From Pseudanabaena sp. SR411 (GTDB lineage Bacteria > Cyanobacteriota > Cyanobacteriia > Pseudanabaenales > Pseudanabaenaceae), in assembly GCF_002251945.1 (NCBI RefSeq), contig NZ_NDHW01000115.1, positions 27,667 to 91,666 of the forward strand: 64,000 nt of DNA. The letters are read 5' to 3'. Numbering within the stretch: position 1 is the stretch's first letter; every line of letters begins with the position of its first letter. Positions 33,542 through 43,189 of this stretch are shown in pieces. A program made the position numbers and the translations under genes. The notes under the pieces are model-generated. The model was not told the DNA's origin, ran no database searches, and was given only the letters and a program-made list of their open reading frames with translations.

Positions 33542-36500
33542 ATGACTGCCTCACCACAGCAGTATTTGCGCCTTGATCTCGAGATAGCAGTTCCCTATAG
33601 CGTTGTCCTTGATGGATTGGATGCTTGGTTTGAGTGGGATCTGATATCTGAGGTGGATTTTAAATGGCGCAATAGTCGCAGTTCGGCAAATCGTCTAACG
33701 GTTGTGGCGATTCAAAACGATTTGATTCTCCAAGGGCTAGATCTTTGGCTAGAGTTAGGATTAATCAAAGAGAAATCAGTAAAACTAATTTGCGAAACTC
33801 GTTTTGTTTGTGACATTAAGGCAAAGGCAACAGAAACAGCGATCGCCAGCAGAAGTTTACCAATTGCGGAACCAAAGCGCCCACCTGCCAATATTTCGGG
33901 CTCGCGATTGCCGCAATCGCCTATTGAGCAGATACCGATAAAACCAAAAGCACCTCAAGAACCTAGTAAAGTCGCGCAAACGGTGCGATCGCTGTTATCA
34001 GAATTCAGCACCATGTGGTTGCTATTTTTGGGCGTGTTTTTGGTAGTGGTTTCTTCGGGACTGCTAGCGGCTAGTCAATGGGATAATTTTTCGCCACAAA
34101 TCCAATATTTGTTGTTGTTGGCTTATACGTTGGGATTTTTTGGCGTGAGTTTCTGGACGAGCAAGAATGAACGTTTGCGGATGACCACTCGCGCTTTGCA
34201 ATTGGTGACATTACTCTTAGTTCCCGCTAATTTCTGGGCGATGGATGGCTTAGGATTACTCAAAAATCCTGCGGGAATGGGAATTAGTGCGATCGCAGGT
34301 TGTTTACTTTCAGCGATTGCCGTTTTTCTATTACAAACATCTTTTACATTTCGCGAAACTCAGGCTCTATCGGAGGAAGCATCCACTAACCAAAAGAAAA
34401 AACGCACTAAAAGACAACTTAGCCAAATCTCAGTTTTGGTGATTTTATTACTGGGTTGGCTACATCTGGGTTGGTTTTTATCCCCATACTATCCATTAAT
34501 AGCCGTCTATTTGGGCATTAGTGGGATTGCAATTTCAACTTTTTTAAATCGTCGTCAAAGCTTAAATACTGCGGATAGTTCGACATTTCCCCTTGCCCTG
34601 ATTACGGGTGCTTATAGTACAGTCTTGTTGATTAGTCGGGCGCTTTTATTTGGAAATGTTTCTGTTTTTAAATTAGGTTTAGCTTTTGGGGTTTGTGGCT
34701 GGGTTCTAGTGCAAATTACGAACAAAGCAGAAAAGTTGAGATCGCCTTCCGAATCCTCAAATTTAGCTCCCGCAAATTCGTCAAACCTTTCATTTCAGGC
34801 GAACTTAGGCAAAGTTTTGCTAGGTTTAGGTTGGTTGGTGTCAGTTTGGGATCAATATCCTTGGCAAACCTTGACGATTAGTTTATTAATTGCATGGATA
34901 CTCAGCGATCGCCTGATCAAATTAGAGCAGACAACTGATTTAACCTATTTATTTTTGTGGGGATTGCAAATTCTTTGGTTAGGTCAAAGGCTAATTCCTA
35001 ATGATTGGAAAGCAGTTTCCACTCAGCAATTATCAACATTTTTCCAAACTCAATCTGAAGTTAATTTGCTAGGAGTTTGTCTATTCCCCTATCTGATTAT
35101 GACTTTGGTTGTCGCTGCAATTTATCGCGATCGCCAAAAGTTTGATCTAGCCAATACTGCGGAATTACTTGCTCTCGGATTTGGGTTTTTACTAACTATT
35201 CTGAGTTTTGGTTATCCATTACCGATATTTGTCAATCTATCACTTTCAGCAGTCACACTTTTAATCGTCCAAGCAAGGCGATCGCCTGTTAGTAAAGATC
35301 TGCATAGTCTAGTTTATTTCGCCCATATCGTTAGTCTCAGTGCAATTATCTCAGGGACTTTCTTCTTCACTCGTTCCACTGAGATATTTGCATGGGTTGG
35401 CTTTCTGCTCATTACAATGGTGATTGAATGGAGCGCAGTTTTAGTAATTGGGAAATTTAGCTCTCACCCTATCTCCCAAGGGGAGAAGGGAGAAAGAAAT
35501 CAAGTCCAGATTCACTCTGCGAGTGAATCTCCAGAAAACACTTTGCTCCCCTCTCCCTCTGGGAGAGGGGGTGGGGGTGAGGGCATCTTACCTACTGAGT
35601 CTGGGAGCAATCTCCATCTACAAGCATGGCGCGATAGCGCATGGCACATTGGCGCTAGTTTAGCCGCCCTTAGCTATATCTTGCTCTGGAATGCTCCATT
35701 TTCAGGACAAGGTGATAACAGAGAACTACTGTTTTTAACCAGTTCTTGGGGTGTGGCTTGGTTAAGCGTACCTTTGTCTTTAACCTTTTTAGGTACTTGG
35801 CGCGAATTTGCCGATCGCGATTTGGCGATCAGATTAAGCATTGCAGGACTCGCGATCGCCCAGTTCTTAACATGGCAAGGTGACGGCTCACGGTTGATAG
35901 GTTTAGGTGTTGCCTTTGCCCTGATGCTAGTGAATACACGCCGCAGCAAATCGCTCCTCACCGCTTTTAATACCGTCGGTTATGGTCTATTATTTATCGC
36001 CTTTTTACTGTTGCAATTCAAATCTAATGATGGCTCAGCAGCCCAGTTTATCTTCTGGACTAATGGCATGGTTTTCAGTGCCATTTTGCTATATGTTCTC
36101 AATCATTGGCTCAAATATCGCCGCGATCGCCAAGTTCCTAATCTCAATTTATCCTTAAATCAATCCTATTCCCAAGCCTTTGATATTTGGTCTGCTTTAA
36201 TCTCGGCGGCAGTTCTGATTTTACAAACGTATTTAGCTGTTCTTGTTTTTGGCTTCAATGGTAATGACCAACTATTTATCAATCTGTTACCCAGCACAGT
36301 CTTAGTCACGTTAGGGCTAATTTATCGGATCTGGCAATCCGCCGCGAAAGTTCCTTTTTGGGCAGAATGGGGAGTTGCATGGAGTGTGGAACTGTTAACT
36401 TCAGGGGCGATCGCAGTTACGAATGGCTCAGCACTTGAACTAGCGATCGCCAATATTGCCTTGGGCTTTATCACCCAACTAGGCGGTGATTGGTGGATGC

Positions 36501-37969
36501 AACGCTCAGGTAAAAATGAATATCCTCGCAGTTGGGATGTCATTCCCTTGATTTACGGTGTGATGGGTTCGCTACTGAGAATCGGCAACTTTAGCAGTCT
36601 TACAGGTTTATTTTCACTAAGTACATCCCTCATCGGTATTGGTATCGGGCGCAGAGCTTCCCAATCCAATCCTATGTTCAAAGCACTTACCTATTTGTCA
36701 ATGGTAGTAGCGACTTTTTCCGCCTATGAGTTACTTTTCTATCAAATGGTATCTCGTTCTCAAGGTGGTAGCCTTGGCGATGGCTTGGTGATTCTCGCGA
36801 CCTTAGGCTGTGCGATCGCCTATGCCTACAAGCTCTTTGTCAACTGGATCGCTCCCTATTTAAGACTTTCTATCCGAGAGATTGGTATTTCGGCTCATTT
36901 ACATTGGACTGCTAGCGCTATCTTTTTGTTATGGGGAAGCTTCTTGAATCCATCGGTTACGAGTGGTTTACTTGGTGGAGGGATTGGAACTGCGCTAACG
37001 GTCTATGCGATCGCTGAGGGTAAGAGATCCCCCCTAGCCCCCCTTGTAAAGGGGGGAACAGATTCAGGTTCCTTTATAAGGCGGGGAATAGATCAAGTCC
37101 CCCTTTATAAGGGGGATTTAGGGGGATCAGATCTCTGGATTTATACAGGGTTAACTACCGCGATCGGCGCGATCGCTTATTTTATTTACTTTGCTTTCCC
37201 TAATCCTTGGTTGATTGCTAATGTCATCCAGCCCTATACAGCGGCGATCGCCTGTATCGGGGCAACAATGCTCTATCTGCCACCTTGGGAAGAATGGGGC
37301 TGGGCAGAACGTCCTTGGCATAACTCCGCTTTTCTATTGCCGTTGATCTTTATATTTATGACCCAACAGGCGATCGCCACACCTTGCCTGATCATCGTTG
37401 GTGTTTTCTACGCCATCTATGCCAAAGTTCAAGACCAAATCCGTGCTACTTACATCACGGTGGTTCTATGGAATTGGGCAGTTTTCCATTATGTCTCTTT
37501 AATTGAATCGCCCAGTTTCAATATCAATACGATGATCCATGTGGCGGCGATTGGCTTCTCTGGTCTATATTTTGCCCAAGTCGAACCCAACCTGCGATCG
37601 CCTAATACTAAAGCGCTTCGACATGCTTTTCGAGTTCTCTTAAGCGGTGGTATGGGACTAGTTGCGTTTCTTTATTCCTTTTCTAATACCACGATTGCGC
37701 TCTCAACTTGGGGCTTGAGTGCTGCCTTTATCATGGCAGGACTAGCTTTTCGCGTCAGAGCCTATCTCTTTATGGGAACGTTCACATTTATTTTGTTAGT
37801 GATCACCCAAGCTTTTCTTTTAGTTACTCAATATTCTTTCTTGATGTGGGCGCTTGGCATTATTGCAGGGATTGGATTTATTCTAGTTGCTGCTAATTTT
37901 GAAGTCAGACGCGATCGCATTCTGGCATTGTTTAGAAATGTAGCGATCGAGTTGGAAGCTTGGGAGTAA
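33542..37969 (+). CDS. Very large multi-pass membrane protein (DUF2157-like)
   Basis: A 1475-residue protein. Residues 1-150 are soluble, with two similar segments (VLDGLDAWFEWDLISEVDF and LQGLDLWLELGLIKEKSVKL) and a proline-rich linker; from about residue 155 there are about 30 or more predicted hydrophobic helices. It resembles DUF2157-type membrane proteins found in cyanobacteria; the function is unknown. ATG 33542 is preferred to an upstream start at 33515 because MTASPQQYLRLDLEI follows GGAG. Two repeat-derived segments lie in loops (residues about 640-685 and 1162-1197). Confidence 0.75.
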   Translation: MTASPQQYLRLDLEIAVPYSVVLDGLDAWFEWDLISEVDFKWRNSRSSANRLTVVAIQNDLILQGLDLWLELGLIKEKSVKLICETRFVCDIKAKATETAIASRSLPIAEPKRPPANISGSRLPQSPIEQIPIKPKAPQEPSKVAQTVRSLLSEFSTMWLLFLGVFLVVVSSGLLAASQWDNFSPQIQYLLLLAYTLGFFGVSFWTSKNERLRMTTRALQLVTLLLVPANFWAMDGLGLLKNPAGMGISAIAGCLLSAIAVFLLQTSFTFRETQALSEEASTNQKKKRTKRQLSQISVLVILLLGWLHLGWFLSPYYPLIAVYLGISGIAISTFLNRRQSLNTADSSTFPLALITGAYSTVLLISRALLFGNVSVFKLGLAFGVCGWVLVQITNKAEKLRSPSESSNLAPANSSNLSFQANLGKVLLGLGWLVSVWDQYPWQTLTISLLIAWILSDRLIKLEQTTDLTYLFLWGLQILWLGQRLIPNDWKAVSTQQLSTFFQTQSEVNLLGVCLFPYLIMTLVVAAIYRDRQKFDLANTAELLALGFGFLLTILSFGYPLPIFVNLSLSAVTLLIVQARRSPVSKDLHSLVYFAHIVSLSAIISGTFFFTRSTEIFAWVGFLLITMVIEWSAVLVIGKFSSHPISQGEKGERNQVQIHSASESPENTLLPSPSGRGGGGEGILPTESGSNLHLQAWRDSAWHIGASLAALSYILLWNAPFSGQGDNRELLFLTSSWGVAWLSVPLSLTFLGTWREFADRDLAIRLSIAGLAIAQFLTWQGDGSRLIGLGVAFALMLVNTRRSKSLLTAFNTVGYGLLFIAFLLLQFKSNDGSAAQFIFWTNGMVFSAILLYVLNHWLKYRRDRQVPNLNLSLNQSYSQAFDIWSALISAAVLILQTYLAVLVFGFNGNDQLFINLLPSTVLVTLGLIYRIWQSAAKVPFWAEWGVAWSVELLTSGAIAVTNGSALELAIANIALGFITQLGGDWWMQRSGKNEYPRSWDVIPLIYGVMGSLLRIGNFSSLTGLFSLSTSLIGIGIGRRASQSNPMFKALTYLSMVVATFSAYELLFYQMVSRSQGGSLGDGLVILATLGCAIAYAYKLFVNWIAPYLRLSIREIGISAHLHWTASAIFLLWGSFLNPSVTSGLLGGGIGTALTVYAIAEGKRSPLAPLVKGGTDSGSFIRRGIDQVPLYKGDLGGSDLWIYTGLTTAIGAIAYFIYFAFPNPWLIANVIQPYTAAIACIGATMLYLPPWEEWGWAERPWHNSAFLLPLIFIFMTQQAIATPCLIIVGVFYAIYAKVQDQIRATYITVVLWNWAVFHYVSLIESPSFNINTMIHVAAIGFSGLYFAQVEPNLRSPNTKALRHAFRVLLSGGMGLVAFLYSFSNTTIALSTWGLSAAFIMAGLAFRVRAYLFMGTFTFILLVITQAFLLVTQYSFLMWALGIIAGIGFILVAANFEVRRDRILALFRNVAIELEAWE
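35458..35590 (+). repeat. In-frame CCCTCACCC-family repeat in membrane protein
   Basis: CTCTCACCCTATCTCCCAAGG on the left and inverted GAGAGGGGGTGGGGGTGAGGG on the right, coding SSHPISQGEKGE and LLPSPSGRGGGGEG. It is related to the non-coding repeat at 16620-16729. The frame is kept. Confidence 0.8.
37024..37130 (+). repeat. In-frame palindromic repeat in membrane protein
   Basis: The units CCCCCCTAGCCCCCCTTG and inverted CCCCCTTTATAAGGGGGATT code RSPLAPLVKGG...[11 protein letters not shown], the same peptide as in the oxoprolinase at 31186-31362. Confidence 0.85.
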
Positions 37970-37980
37970 ATGCAGTTAGT

Positions 37981-38016
37981 AGCAATCGCTTCTCTATCAA
38001 TAGAAAAGCGATTGCT
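37981..38016. terminator. 16-bp hairpin between convergent genes
   Basis: AGCAATCGCTTCTCTA and TAGAAAAGCGATTGCT pair with one mismatch around TCAA, between the large membrane protein gene and the NTF2-like gene. Confidence 0.6.
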
Positions 38017-38037
38017 AATTTTACTCAAGACAATTAT

Positions 38038-38439
38038 TTAGGTAAGTGTTTCGGGATCATGTAGTACACCTGCAATAATTTTCCATTTATCTTCAACTTT
38101 ACGCATGGTATAGGTAAACCCAAAGTGTTCAATCTCTTGATCTTTCTTGTCAAAGCGCTTGGCAGCACCAATAACTAGCCCTTGATTATCACTGAGTTGA
38201 GTAATTTGAAGTGAGCCGATGAGTTTACTTTCTGCAAAGTTTTTGAGTTTTAAACTTTCCATCAGAACATTAAATACGCCAAGCACCTCATCTGTCTTGT
38301 GCATGACGATTACTTGTCCTGAAGTCATCAGTATTGAAGGCAGATGTAGAAAGGATTTAACTTCTGTTGGCTTCAGTGTATTAAATGCTAAGAGATATTC
38401 TCCAAAAGTCTTTTGGATATCTTCGCGTTGGTCTTGCAT
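38038..38439 (-). CDS. NTF2/SnoaL-like small protein
   Basis: A 133-residue protein with the NTF2-like cone pattern: an N-terminal helix (IQKTFGEYLLAFNTLKPTEV), LHLPSILMTSGQVIVMHK, and a final sheet ending HFGFTYTMRKVEDKWKIIAG. No catalytic residues typical of ketosteroid isomerases can be assigned with confidence. It lies 25 bp downstream of an alpha/beta hydrolase gene on the same strand, likely in one operon, so a linked metabolic role is possible but unknown. Confidence 0.65.
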   Translation of the reverse strand: MQDQREDIQKTFGEYLLAFNTLKPTEVKSFLHLPSILMTSGQVIVMHKTDEVLGVFNVLMESLKLKNFAESKLIGSLQITQLSDNQGLVIGAAKRFDKKDQEIEHFGFTYTMRKVEDKWKIIAGVLHDPETLT

Positions 38440-38464
38440 AATCTTTTTCTCTAATGTTTGTCAA

Positions 38465-39220
38465 TTACTGTAAAAAAGAATGAACTAGTTGAACAGTTTT
38501 ATCTGCATGGCTATAGAAAAAACCATGAGCGGCATCTGCAATAACTTCAAATTTTGCATTTGGAATTCCACGAACCATTACATTAGTATTCACGGGAGGG
38601 ATTGCTACGTCTTTATCTCCTGTAAGTACGAGTGTGTTGGCTTTAATATTGGATAGTGTATCGCAGGTGTTGTGAGTTGTAAGGGCTTGAAGCTGACGTT
38701 GTAAAGCTTCATCCTTGCTGTGAAATGGAGATGTTTCTTTTAGAAGATCTTCTAGCTCTTGATGATTATTTTGAATAAAGGAGGGTGTAAATAGTAATGG
38801 TAAAAGATTCCCCGTTATCAATCCACTGATATCGCCAAATTGGCTACATTCACCACCTGCAAATGTACATCCGAGGATGAGCTTATCCAGTTTTTCAGGA
38901 TATTTTAAAGCAAATTGCTGAGCGATCGCACCACCCATGCTGACACCAAATACATGAGCTTTGTTAATGTTCAAAGCTTCTAAAAGTCCTGCGGCATCAT
39001 CTGCCATATTCACGATATCGTAGGAGCTAGTAGATTGGCTAGTTAGCCCTGCATCGCGGTTGTCAAACAGGATAAGTTGATAATGTTTGGCAAGTAGATT
39101 GGTGAATTTCTTACCCCAGTCAAGAAGACTAAAGCTCAGTCCCATAATCATCAGTAACGGCGAACCACTACCTTGGATTTGGTAGTTGATATCAATATCG
39201 CCAACAGTAACTTTAGACAT
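38465..39220 (-). CDS. Alpha/beta hydrolase
   Basis: A 251-residue hydrolase with the nucleophile elbow HVFGVSMGGAIAQQFALKYP (Ser in GxSxG), oxyanion region GSPLLMIMGLSFSLLDW, acid in LVLTGDKDVAIPPVNT, and catalytic His in DAAHGFFYSHADK. The N-terminal INYQIQGSGSPLLMI places it with small esterase/peroxidase-like enzymes. The substrate is unknown. It is likely cotranscribed with the NTF2-like gene. Confidence 0.9.
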   Translation of the reverse strand: MSKVTVGDIDINYQIQGSGSPLLMIMGLSFSLLDWGKKFTNLLAKHYQLILFDNRDAGLTSQSTSSYDIVNMADDAAGLLEALNINKAHVFGVSMGGAIAQQFALKYPEKLDKLILGCTFAGGECSQFGDISGLITGNLLPLLFTPSFIQNNHQELEDLLKETSPFHSKDEALQRQLQALTTHNTCDTLSNIKANTLVLTGDKDVAIPPVNTNVMVRGIPNAKFEVIADAAHGFFYSHADKTVQLVHSFLQ

Positions 39221-39270
39221 ATGTTTATTAGTTGCTCATTTTTTATACGTAGACATTTTTAGAGTGTATT

Positions 39271-39909
39271 TTAGCTTTGTGGCTGATTCAATTTACGCTT
39301 CTCTTGTAGTAATTTCCTCAAAACTTCAATTTCATTGTCTATTTGTTTGTCCTTCTCGTCAGCACTTTTAAAAGTTCGTGGAGAGAACTGTATTACATTA
39401 GGTCTAGAAGTTGTCTGGTTGACCAAGAGTATCTGAGAATCTGAGTCAATATTAATTTGAAAATCAAATTTTGATATTACTCTCTGAATTAGAGATTCGG
39501 ATTCTGACTTATGCAGTTGGATATCCTCAACCAAGGGGATAATAGATAAAATTATCTCTGGTAAATTCATTTTCTGATTGCAGTGAAAATTCTGGACGTA
39601 TGCGTTGAGGCTAATTAGAATCTGCCCCTCTAATGATCTCCTCCATTGATGTACTTCTTTTACGAGTTTCTCTGTTTCTGAGTCCACAAAGCAATTGACA
39701 GCAGATTCTACTTCAAATAGATTAACTACCTGTTGGATTAAAGCTTCAGAACGATTGAAGGTTATCGTAAGGCTTCTTTGTTTTTGCTGAAATGTCAAAA
39801 TCGAGCTGGTGATCGCAAGAAGGTCTTCACGAGTGTTAGGTGTCTCAAAATGCTTGACATAGGCATTAAGACTTTTTAACAGCGATCGCTTAATAGCACT
39901 ATTAGTCAT
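39271..39909 (-). CDS. Unknown protein with internal domain duplication
   Basis: A 212-residue protein not recognised. It is made of two similar segments: residues about 8-68 (SLLKSLNAYVKHFETPNTRE, SEALIQQVVNLFEVE) and about 95-155 (QILISLNAYVQNFHCNQKMN, SESLIQRVISKFDFQ), then a charged tail with QIDNEIEVLRKLLQEKRK. ATG 39909 is chosen because AAGGAG lies just upstream; the longer frame would overlap the preceding hydrolase gene by 125 bp. It is the last member of the minus-strand cell-wall cluster. Confidence 0.65.
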   Translation of the reverse strand: MTNSAIKRSLLKSLNAYVKHFETPNTREDLLAITSSILTFQQKQRSLTITFNRSEALIQQVVNLFEVESAVNCFVDSETEKLVKEVHQWRRSLEGQILISLNAYVQNFHCNQKMNLPEIILSIIPLVEDIQLHKSESESLIQRVISKFDFQINIDSDSQILLVNQTTSRPNVIQFSPRTFKSADEKDKQIDNEIEVLRKLLQEKRKLNQPQS

Positions 39910-39940
39910 GTGAAACTCCTTAACAAATTTGTTCGATAAT

Positions 39941-40891
39941 TTATTTCTGAGTTGATCTAATAACTTCGCCAATCTTCTTAGCAACTTTACGCTCTGTCCA
40001 GTAACTTCCGTGGGCTGTACCTCCATTAATGACAGGTAGAATAGATTGCCCTGCCAAATTACCAAGCCAGCTGGTAGGACTCATGATGTCTTCAATATCC
40101 ACCAGATTTTCATCTAGATTTGATAAGAGGGTTGGGATAATACTTTCCAATGGATATGCAATAGGATCGCCAGGATGAGCATAATTTTTCCAAGGAAGAG
40201 GCTTATTTGTTGTACTGTGAAGTGCTTCCAAAAACTCCTTAAGTTTTGGTGTAAAGTCAAATGAACTCTGGCGACCAATATTTATTAAATTGAACAGAGC
40301 GATTGGAGAACCCATGGTATGAATACTAGCCAACGGAATCCCATAACTTTTTTCCTCGCCAGCGCCAACACCAAAAAATCCACGGCGTATATTCTCAACT
40401 AATTGGCGAGACTGGTCATCAACAGTATTGTTATCCCAACGAGAGGCAAATAGTATGTCAAATAGAACAACGGTTCCCCAGCTATGGGTAACAAGATGAA
40501 GCCGATCCCCTTTATCAGGTAAGTCTGTGAGTTGTTCAAGCGATAGTCCAATTTGGCAAATAGCTTGATCGGCGATTTGTCGGACAATTTCGGAACTAAC
40601 AAATCGACTGAGGTATAAAGCTGCATCGCCTACAAATGGCAGAAACTGATCAGTTCTTAGTTTTTTAAACCAGAATTTATCCCATTGGGCAGATGATTCT
40701 AATTCATGTCGTAGAGAGCGGGTTGAACTATCCGCTACATTGCCCCAGAATAAAGTTACGGGTTTTAAGGTTCGCGATGGATTGTTAATCTTATCCTTGA
40801 TTTTTTGAAACATCTGGTTGACTTGTTTCTCATAATCTTCTTTGTTGCGAACATTAACACCATGAATAAATACAATGTAATCTGTAGACAT
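39941..40891 (-). CDS. Lipase-like serine hydrolase of the cell-wall cluster
   Basis: A 316-residue protein with an alpha/beta hydrolase pattern: the first strand DYIVFIHGVNVRNKEDYEKQ (HG oxyanion motif), nucleophile elbow HLVTHSWGTVVLFDILF, Asp in NYAHPGDPIAYPLE, and His in INGGTAHGSYWTERK. The elbow reads THSWGT instead of GxSxG, as in some lipases and thioesterases. No signal peptide is evident. The gene is between a BamE-motif protein and the duplicated-domain protein, on the same strand as three peptidoglycan hydrolases. Confidence 0.75.
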   Translation of the reverse strand: MSTDYIVFIHGVNVRNKEDYEKQVNQMFQKIKDKINNPSRTLKPVTLFWGNVADSSTRSLRHELESSAQWDKFWFKKLRTDQFLPFVGDAALYLSRFVSSEIVRQIADQAICQIGLSLEQLTDLPDKGDRLHLVTHSWGTVVLFDILFASRWDNNTVDDQSRQLVENIRRGFFGVGAGEEKSYGIPLASIHTMGSPIALFNLINIGRQSSFDFTPKLKEFLEALHSTTNKPLPWKNYAHPGDPIAYPLESIIPTLLSNLDENLVDIEDIMSPTSWLGNLAGQSILPVINGGTAHGSYWTERKVAKKIGEVIRSTQK

Positions 40892-41032
40892 TTTGATTCT
40901 CCTTTGATTATTTAGAATTTTGAAAGAAAAGAATAGCTTGTGTTTGAATTCTAATCCAATTGGTGAGCATCACCTTTTAAGCTTCTATTTATGCCTAGAA
41001 ATTTCTCTGCCGCCTCCTACACAATAGCTTAA

Positions 41033-41398
41033 CTACTCATTGATCGGAAACAACACAAATGACAAAAGTCGATCTGTTTCCATTCTTGCGTTATCTTTCC
41101 CATCAAATGACATGACTAAATAAATATTTGACTCAGTGTTCAAATCTGTAACTATATAGAAGTTAGAATTGTTGGCAATTGGCTGTGGTTTTTCATTTGG
41201 TTCTCCTAAAATATTCTCAACCTCCCATCGGAACATACCAATTCTCAAACACTGAAAAATAGAGCCAAGAGCAAAAATGCTATGAGTCTTTTTAAAACCT
41301 TCAACTGCTTGAGAAATACTATTGAAACGCACAGTTGACATACTCACTCCATATTTAGAATTCAGTAAAAGAAGCAAATTATCTGGGTACATTCTCAC
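41033..41398 (-). CDS. Small protein with BamE/SmpA-like motif
   Basis: A 121-residue protein; the core FQCLRIGMFRWEVENILGEP matches the G-M-x-x-x-E-V-x-x-x-L-G-x-P motif seen in BamE-like folds. No signal peptide or lipobox is visible, so an outer-membrane assembly role is not supported. The frame start may be at 41398 or at a later ATG (41341, MSTVRF). A perfect hairpin (41401-41436) lies immediately upstream. The function is unknown. Confidence 0.6.
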   Translation of the reverse strand: MRMYPDNLLLLLNSKYGVSMSTVRFNSISQAVEGFKKTHSIFALGSIFQCLRIGMFRWEVENILGEPNEKPQPIANNSNFYIVTDLNTESNIYLVMSFDGKDNARMETDRLLSFVLFPINE

Positions 41399-41400
41399 TA

Positions 41401-41436
41401 TTAGATTGTCCTAAATAAATGTTTAGGACAATCTAA
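41401..41436 (-). terminator. Perfect 15-bp hairpin after the amidase gene
   Basis: TTAGATTGTCCTAAA (41401-41415) pairs exactly with 41422-41436. It splits the minus-strand cluster into at least two transcription units or marks partial termination. Confidence 0.65.
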
Positions 41437-41446
41437 CTTAAAAACA

Positions 41447-42469
41447 CTAGGGTGTTAAATGTATTGCGGGAACAGATGCATCGAATTTCAGAGAAATTCC
41501 GAGTTCACTGCAAAAGTCGGCAATTAACACATGAGTTAAGTTACTAATTAAGATACCTCCCATAAATGGTTGTATAGGAGTTCGGGCATCGCCAACAGGA
41601 ATTCCATCTGAGTCAATAGGACGATTTAAAAAGATATCAACTGTGGGAAATCCTGAAATCAGAGGTGTATCGGCTAAAAACTTAGGTCTGAATTTATCAG
41701 ACAGCAAATTAACAAAGGGATTTTCTCCTCCTTGAAATTCTCCAAACTTAATATCAAATGGAGAGAACAAATCTCTGAGTTTGACATAGCAGCGATCATC
41801 AGATAGTAATGAACCAGTGGCAATTTGGACACCATTTAAAAATATTGCACAGTCACGTCCGATTTCTGTGGGAGGTTTACTACTGGGAGTTGCCTTCATA
41901 AAATCTCGAATCATCTGGCGTAATGTATTACCACCAGAACCATCAAGATCAGTACTTTTGACTTTAAAAAAGTCCCAACGGTCAACTGTTCCACCTGACC
42001 AACCATCTAGCCATCTGCTTGGCCCATAATTAGCATGTGGCAGCCCTAATCGAATTGCTTCATCATCAGTCACACCAATGCCTCTGTCAACTACACTCTT
42101 AGGAAAATCTCGATTTGCTCCCGCTTCTGCATGGGTGAGAATACGATTGACACTGTTACCTGTAGTACTCAAGTCTCTGATATCATCTGGTTCCCAGCCT
42201 AATCTATTAGCTAGATCTGCTGCCTCACGACACATATTTTCTACCTGAATTTTTGTTGGAGGGAAATCATTCCAAGGATCTCCTCCCATACAAGCGCAAG
42301 CGATACCCACAGCATTAGAATTTCGTCTAAAAGTATGGGCACTCTGTTGATCGTAGCTTGTCAGTTTGACTATTCGGCCATCTCCTTGAACAACCGTATG
42401 GTAAGAACCCGCCTTGGTAAAGTTGTAGGATGTTGCAGACCAGTGTAAGTAGATCTTATCAATAGCCAT
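41447..42469 (-). CDS. N-acetylmuramoyl-L-alanine amidase-like protein with stalk domain
   Basis: A 340-residue protein. Residues 1-190 follow the amidase_2/PGRP pattern: IYLHWSATSYNFTKAGSYHT (zinc histidines), VGIACACMGGDPWNDFPP, RILTHAEAGANRDFPKS and VDRWDFFKVK. From about residue 205 comes a second domain (AIFLNGVQIATGSLLSDDRC, YVKLRDLFSPFD) like the copper-amine-oxidase N-terminal stalk often fused to wall hydrolases. The enzyme would cleave the amide between MurNAc and stem peptide. No signal peptide is seen, which is odd for a wall enzyme and shared by its neighbours. Confidence 0.8.
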   Translation of the reverse strand: MAIDKIYLHWSATSYNFTKAGSYHTVVQGDGRIVKLTSYDQQSAHTFRRNSNAVGIACACMGGDPWNDFPPTKIQVENMCREAADLANRLGWEPDDIRDLSTTGNSVNRILTHAEAGANRDFPKSVVDRGIGVTDDEAIRLGLPHANYGPSRWLDGWSGGTVDRWDFFKVKSTDLDGSGGNTLRQMIRDFMKATPSSKPPTEIGRDCAIFLNGVQIATGSLLSDDRCYVKLRDLFSPFDIKFGEFQGGENPFVNLLSDKFRPKFLADTPLISGFPTVDIFLNRPIDSDGIPVGDARTPIQPFMGGILISNLTHVLIADFCSELGISLKFDASVPAIHLTP

Positions 42470-42548
42470 GCCTTTATATACTCCTTGTAGATAAGTTATT
42501 TGATGAATTTGTTTTTGAATACCGTATAGAAAAAAATCTTAAAGTAGT

Positions 42549-43189
42549 CTATTCGTGCTTTAAGATCTTGGGGAAATCAGACACTACTTTGACCACATTG
42601 ATAGAGTCAGAGGTTTCTTGGTTGATTTTCCAAGATTGGCTATATTGCCAATTTCGTCGTTTTACTGCGAAATACCAACGTGGAATCTCTGGAATTTCTG
42701 CCCAAGTCTTGCCACCATCGGTAGTTTGCAAAAAGTAAATACCGTCCTCTGGATCTGAAAAGCCTCTTGCAATAGCAATGCCTTCGTTGAGATCTCGAAC
42801 AAGAATTTATTGATGGCATCAGATTCTTGCCAAGTGGTTCCAAAATCCGAAGTCCAATACAAAGTTGGATATGTTCCAGCGATTTGCCACTGAGTAATCA
42901 TCCAAAAATGATTTTCATCAACAAAGAATAGCTCATCAGGATTTACAGAACCACGATCTGCGTTTAATGTTTCTCGCCAAGTTTTTCCTCCATCAGTAGT
43001 TTTGACAACAATAGTGCGGATTCTCTCAGCCGAACTATTCAGATATTTAGCTTCGCGTATCGTGACAAGGAGCAAGGCTGTGAGATCGTCTAATCCGATT
43101 ACTTGAGTGTCTACTGCCGCAACACTGGATGAATGAGAATTTTCTACAGAGTCCCTGAGCGTTGTTCTAAGGTCTTGTTGAACAGACAT
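42549..43189 (-). pseudogene. BNR/Ycf48-like propeller gene with a frameshift
   Basis: The first frame (43189 to about 42808) codes VVKTTDGGKTWRETLNADRG, DELFFVDENHFWMITQWQIA and YWTSDFGTTWQESDAINKF. Around 42800-42810 the reading jumps by one base: the continuation DLNEGIAIARGFSDPEDGIY then FLQTTDGGKTWAEIPEIPRW lies in another frame and ends at 42549. The pieces form a short BNR (TTDGGKTW) propeller of about 210 residues. A single lost base would explain it; a sequencing error or a true mutation cannot be told apart. No signal peptide was found. Confidence 0.72.

Noticed and set aside
39910..40065. Longer start of the 39271-39909 gene
   Set aside because: It would overlap the preceding hydrolase gene by 125 bp, and a good AAGGAG site serves ATG 39909.
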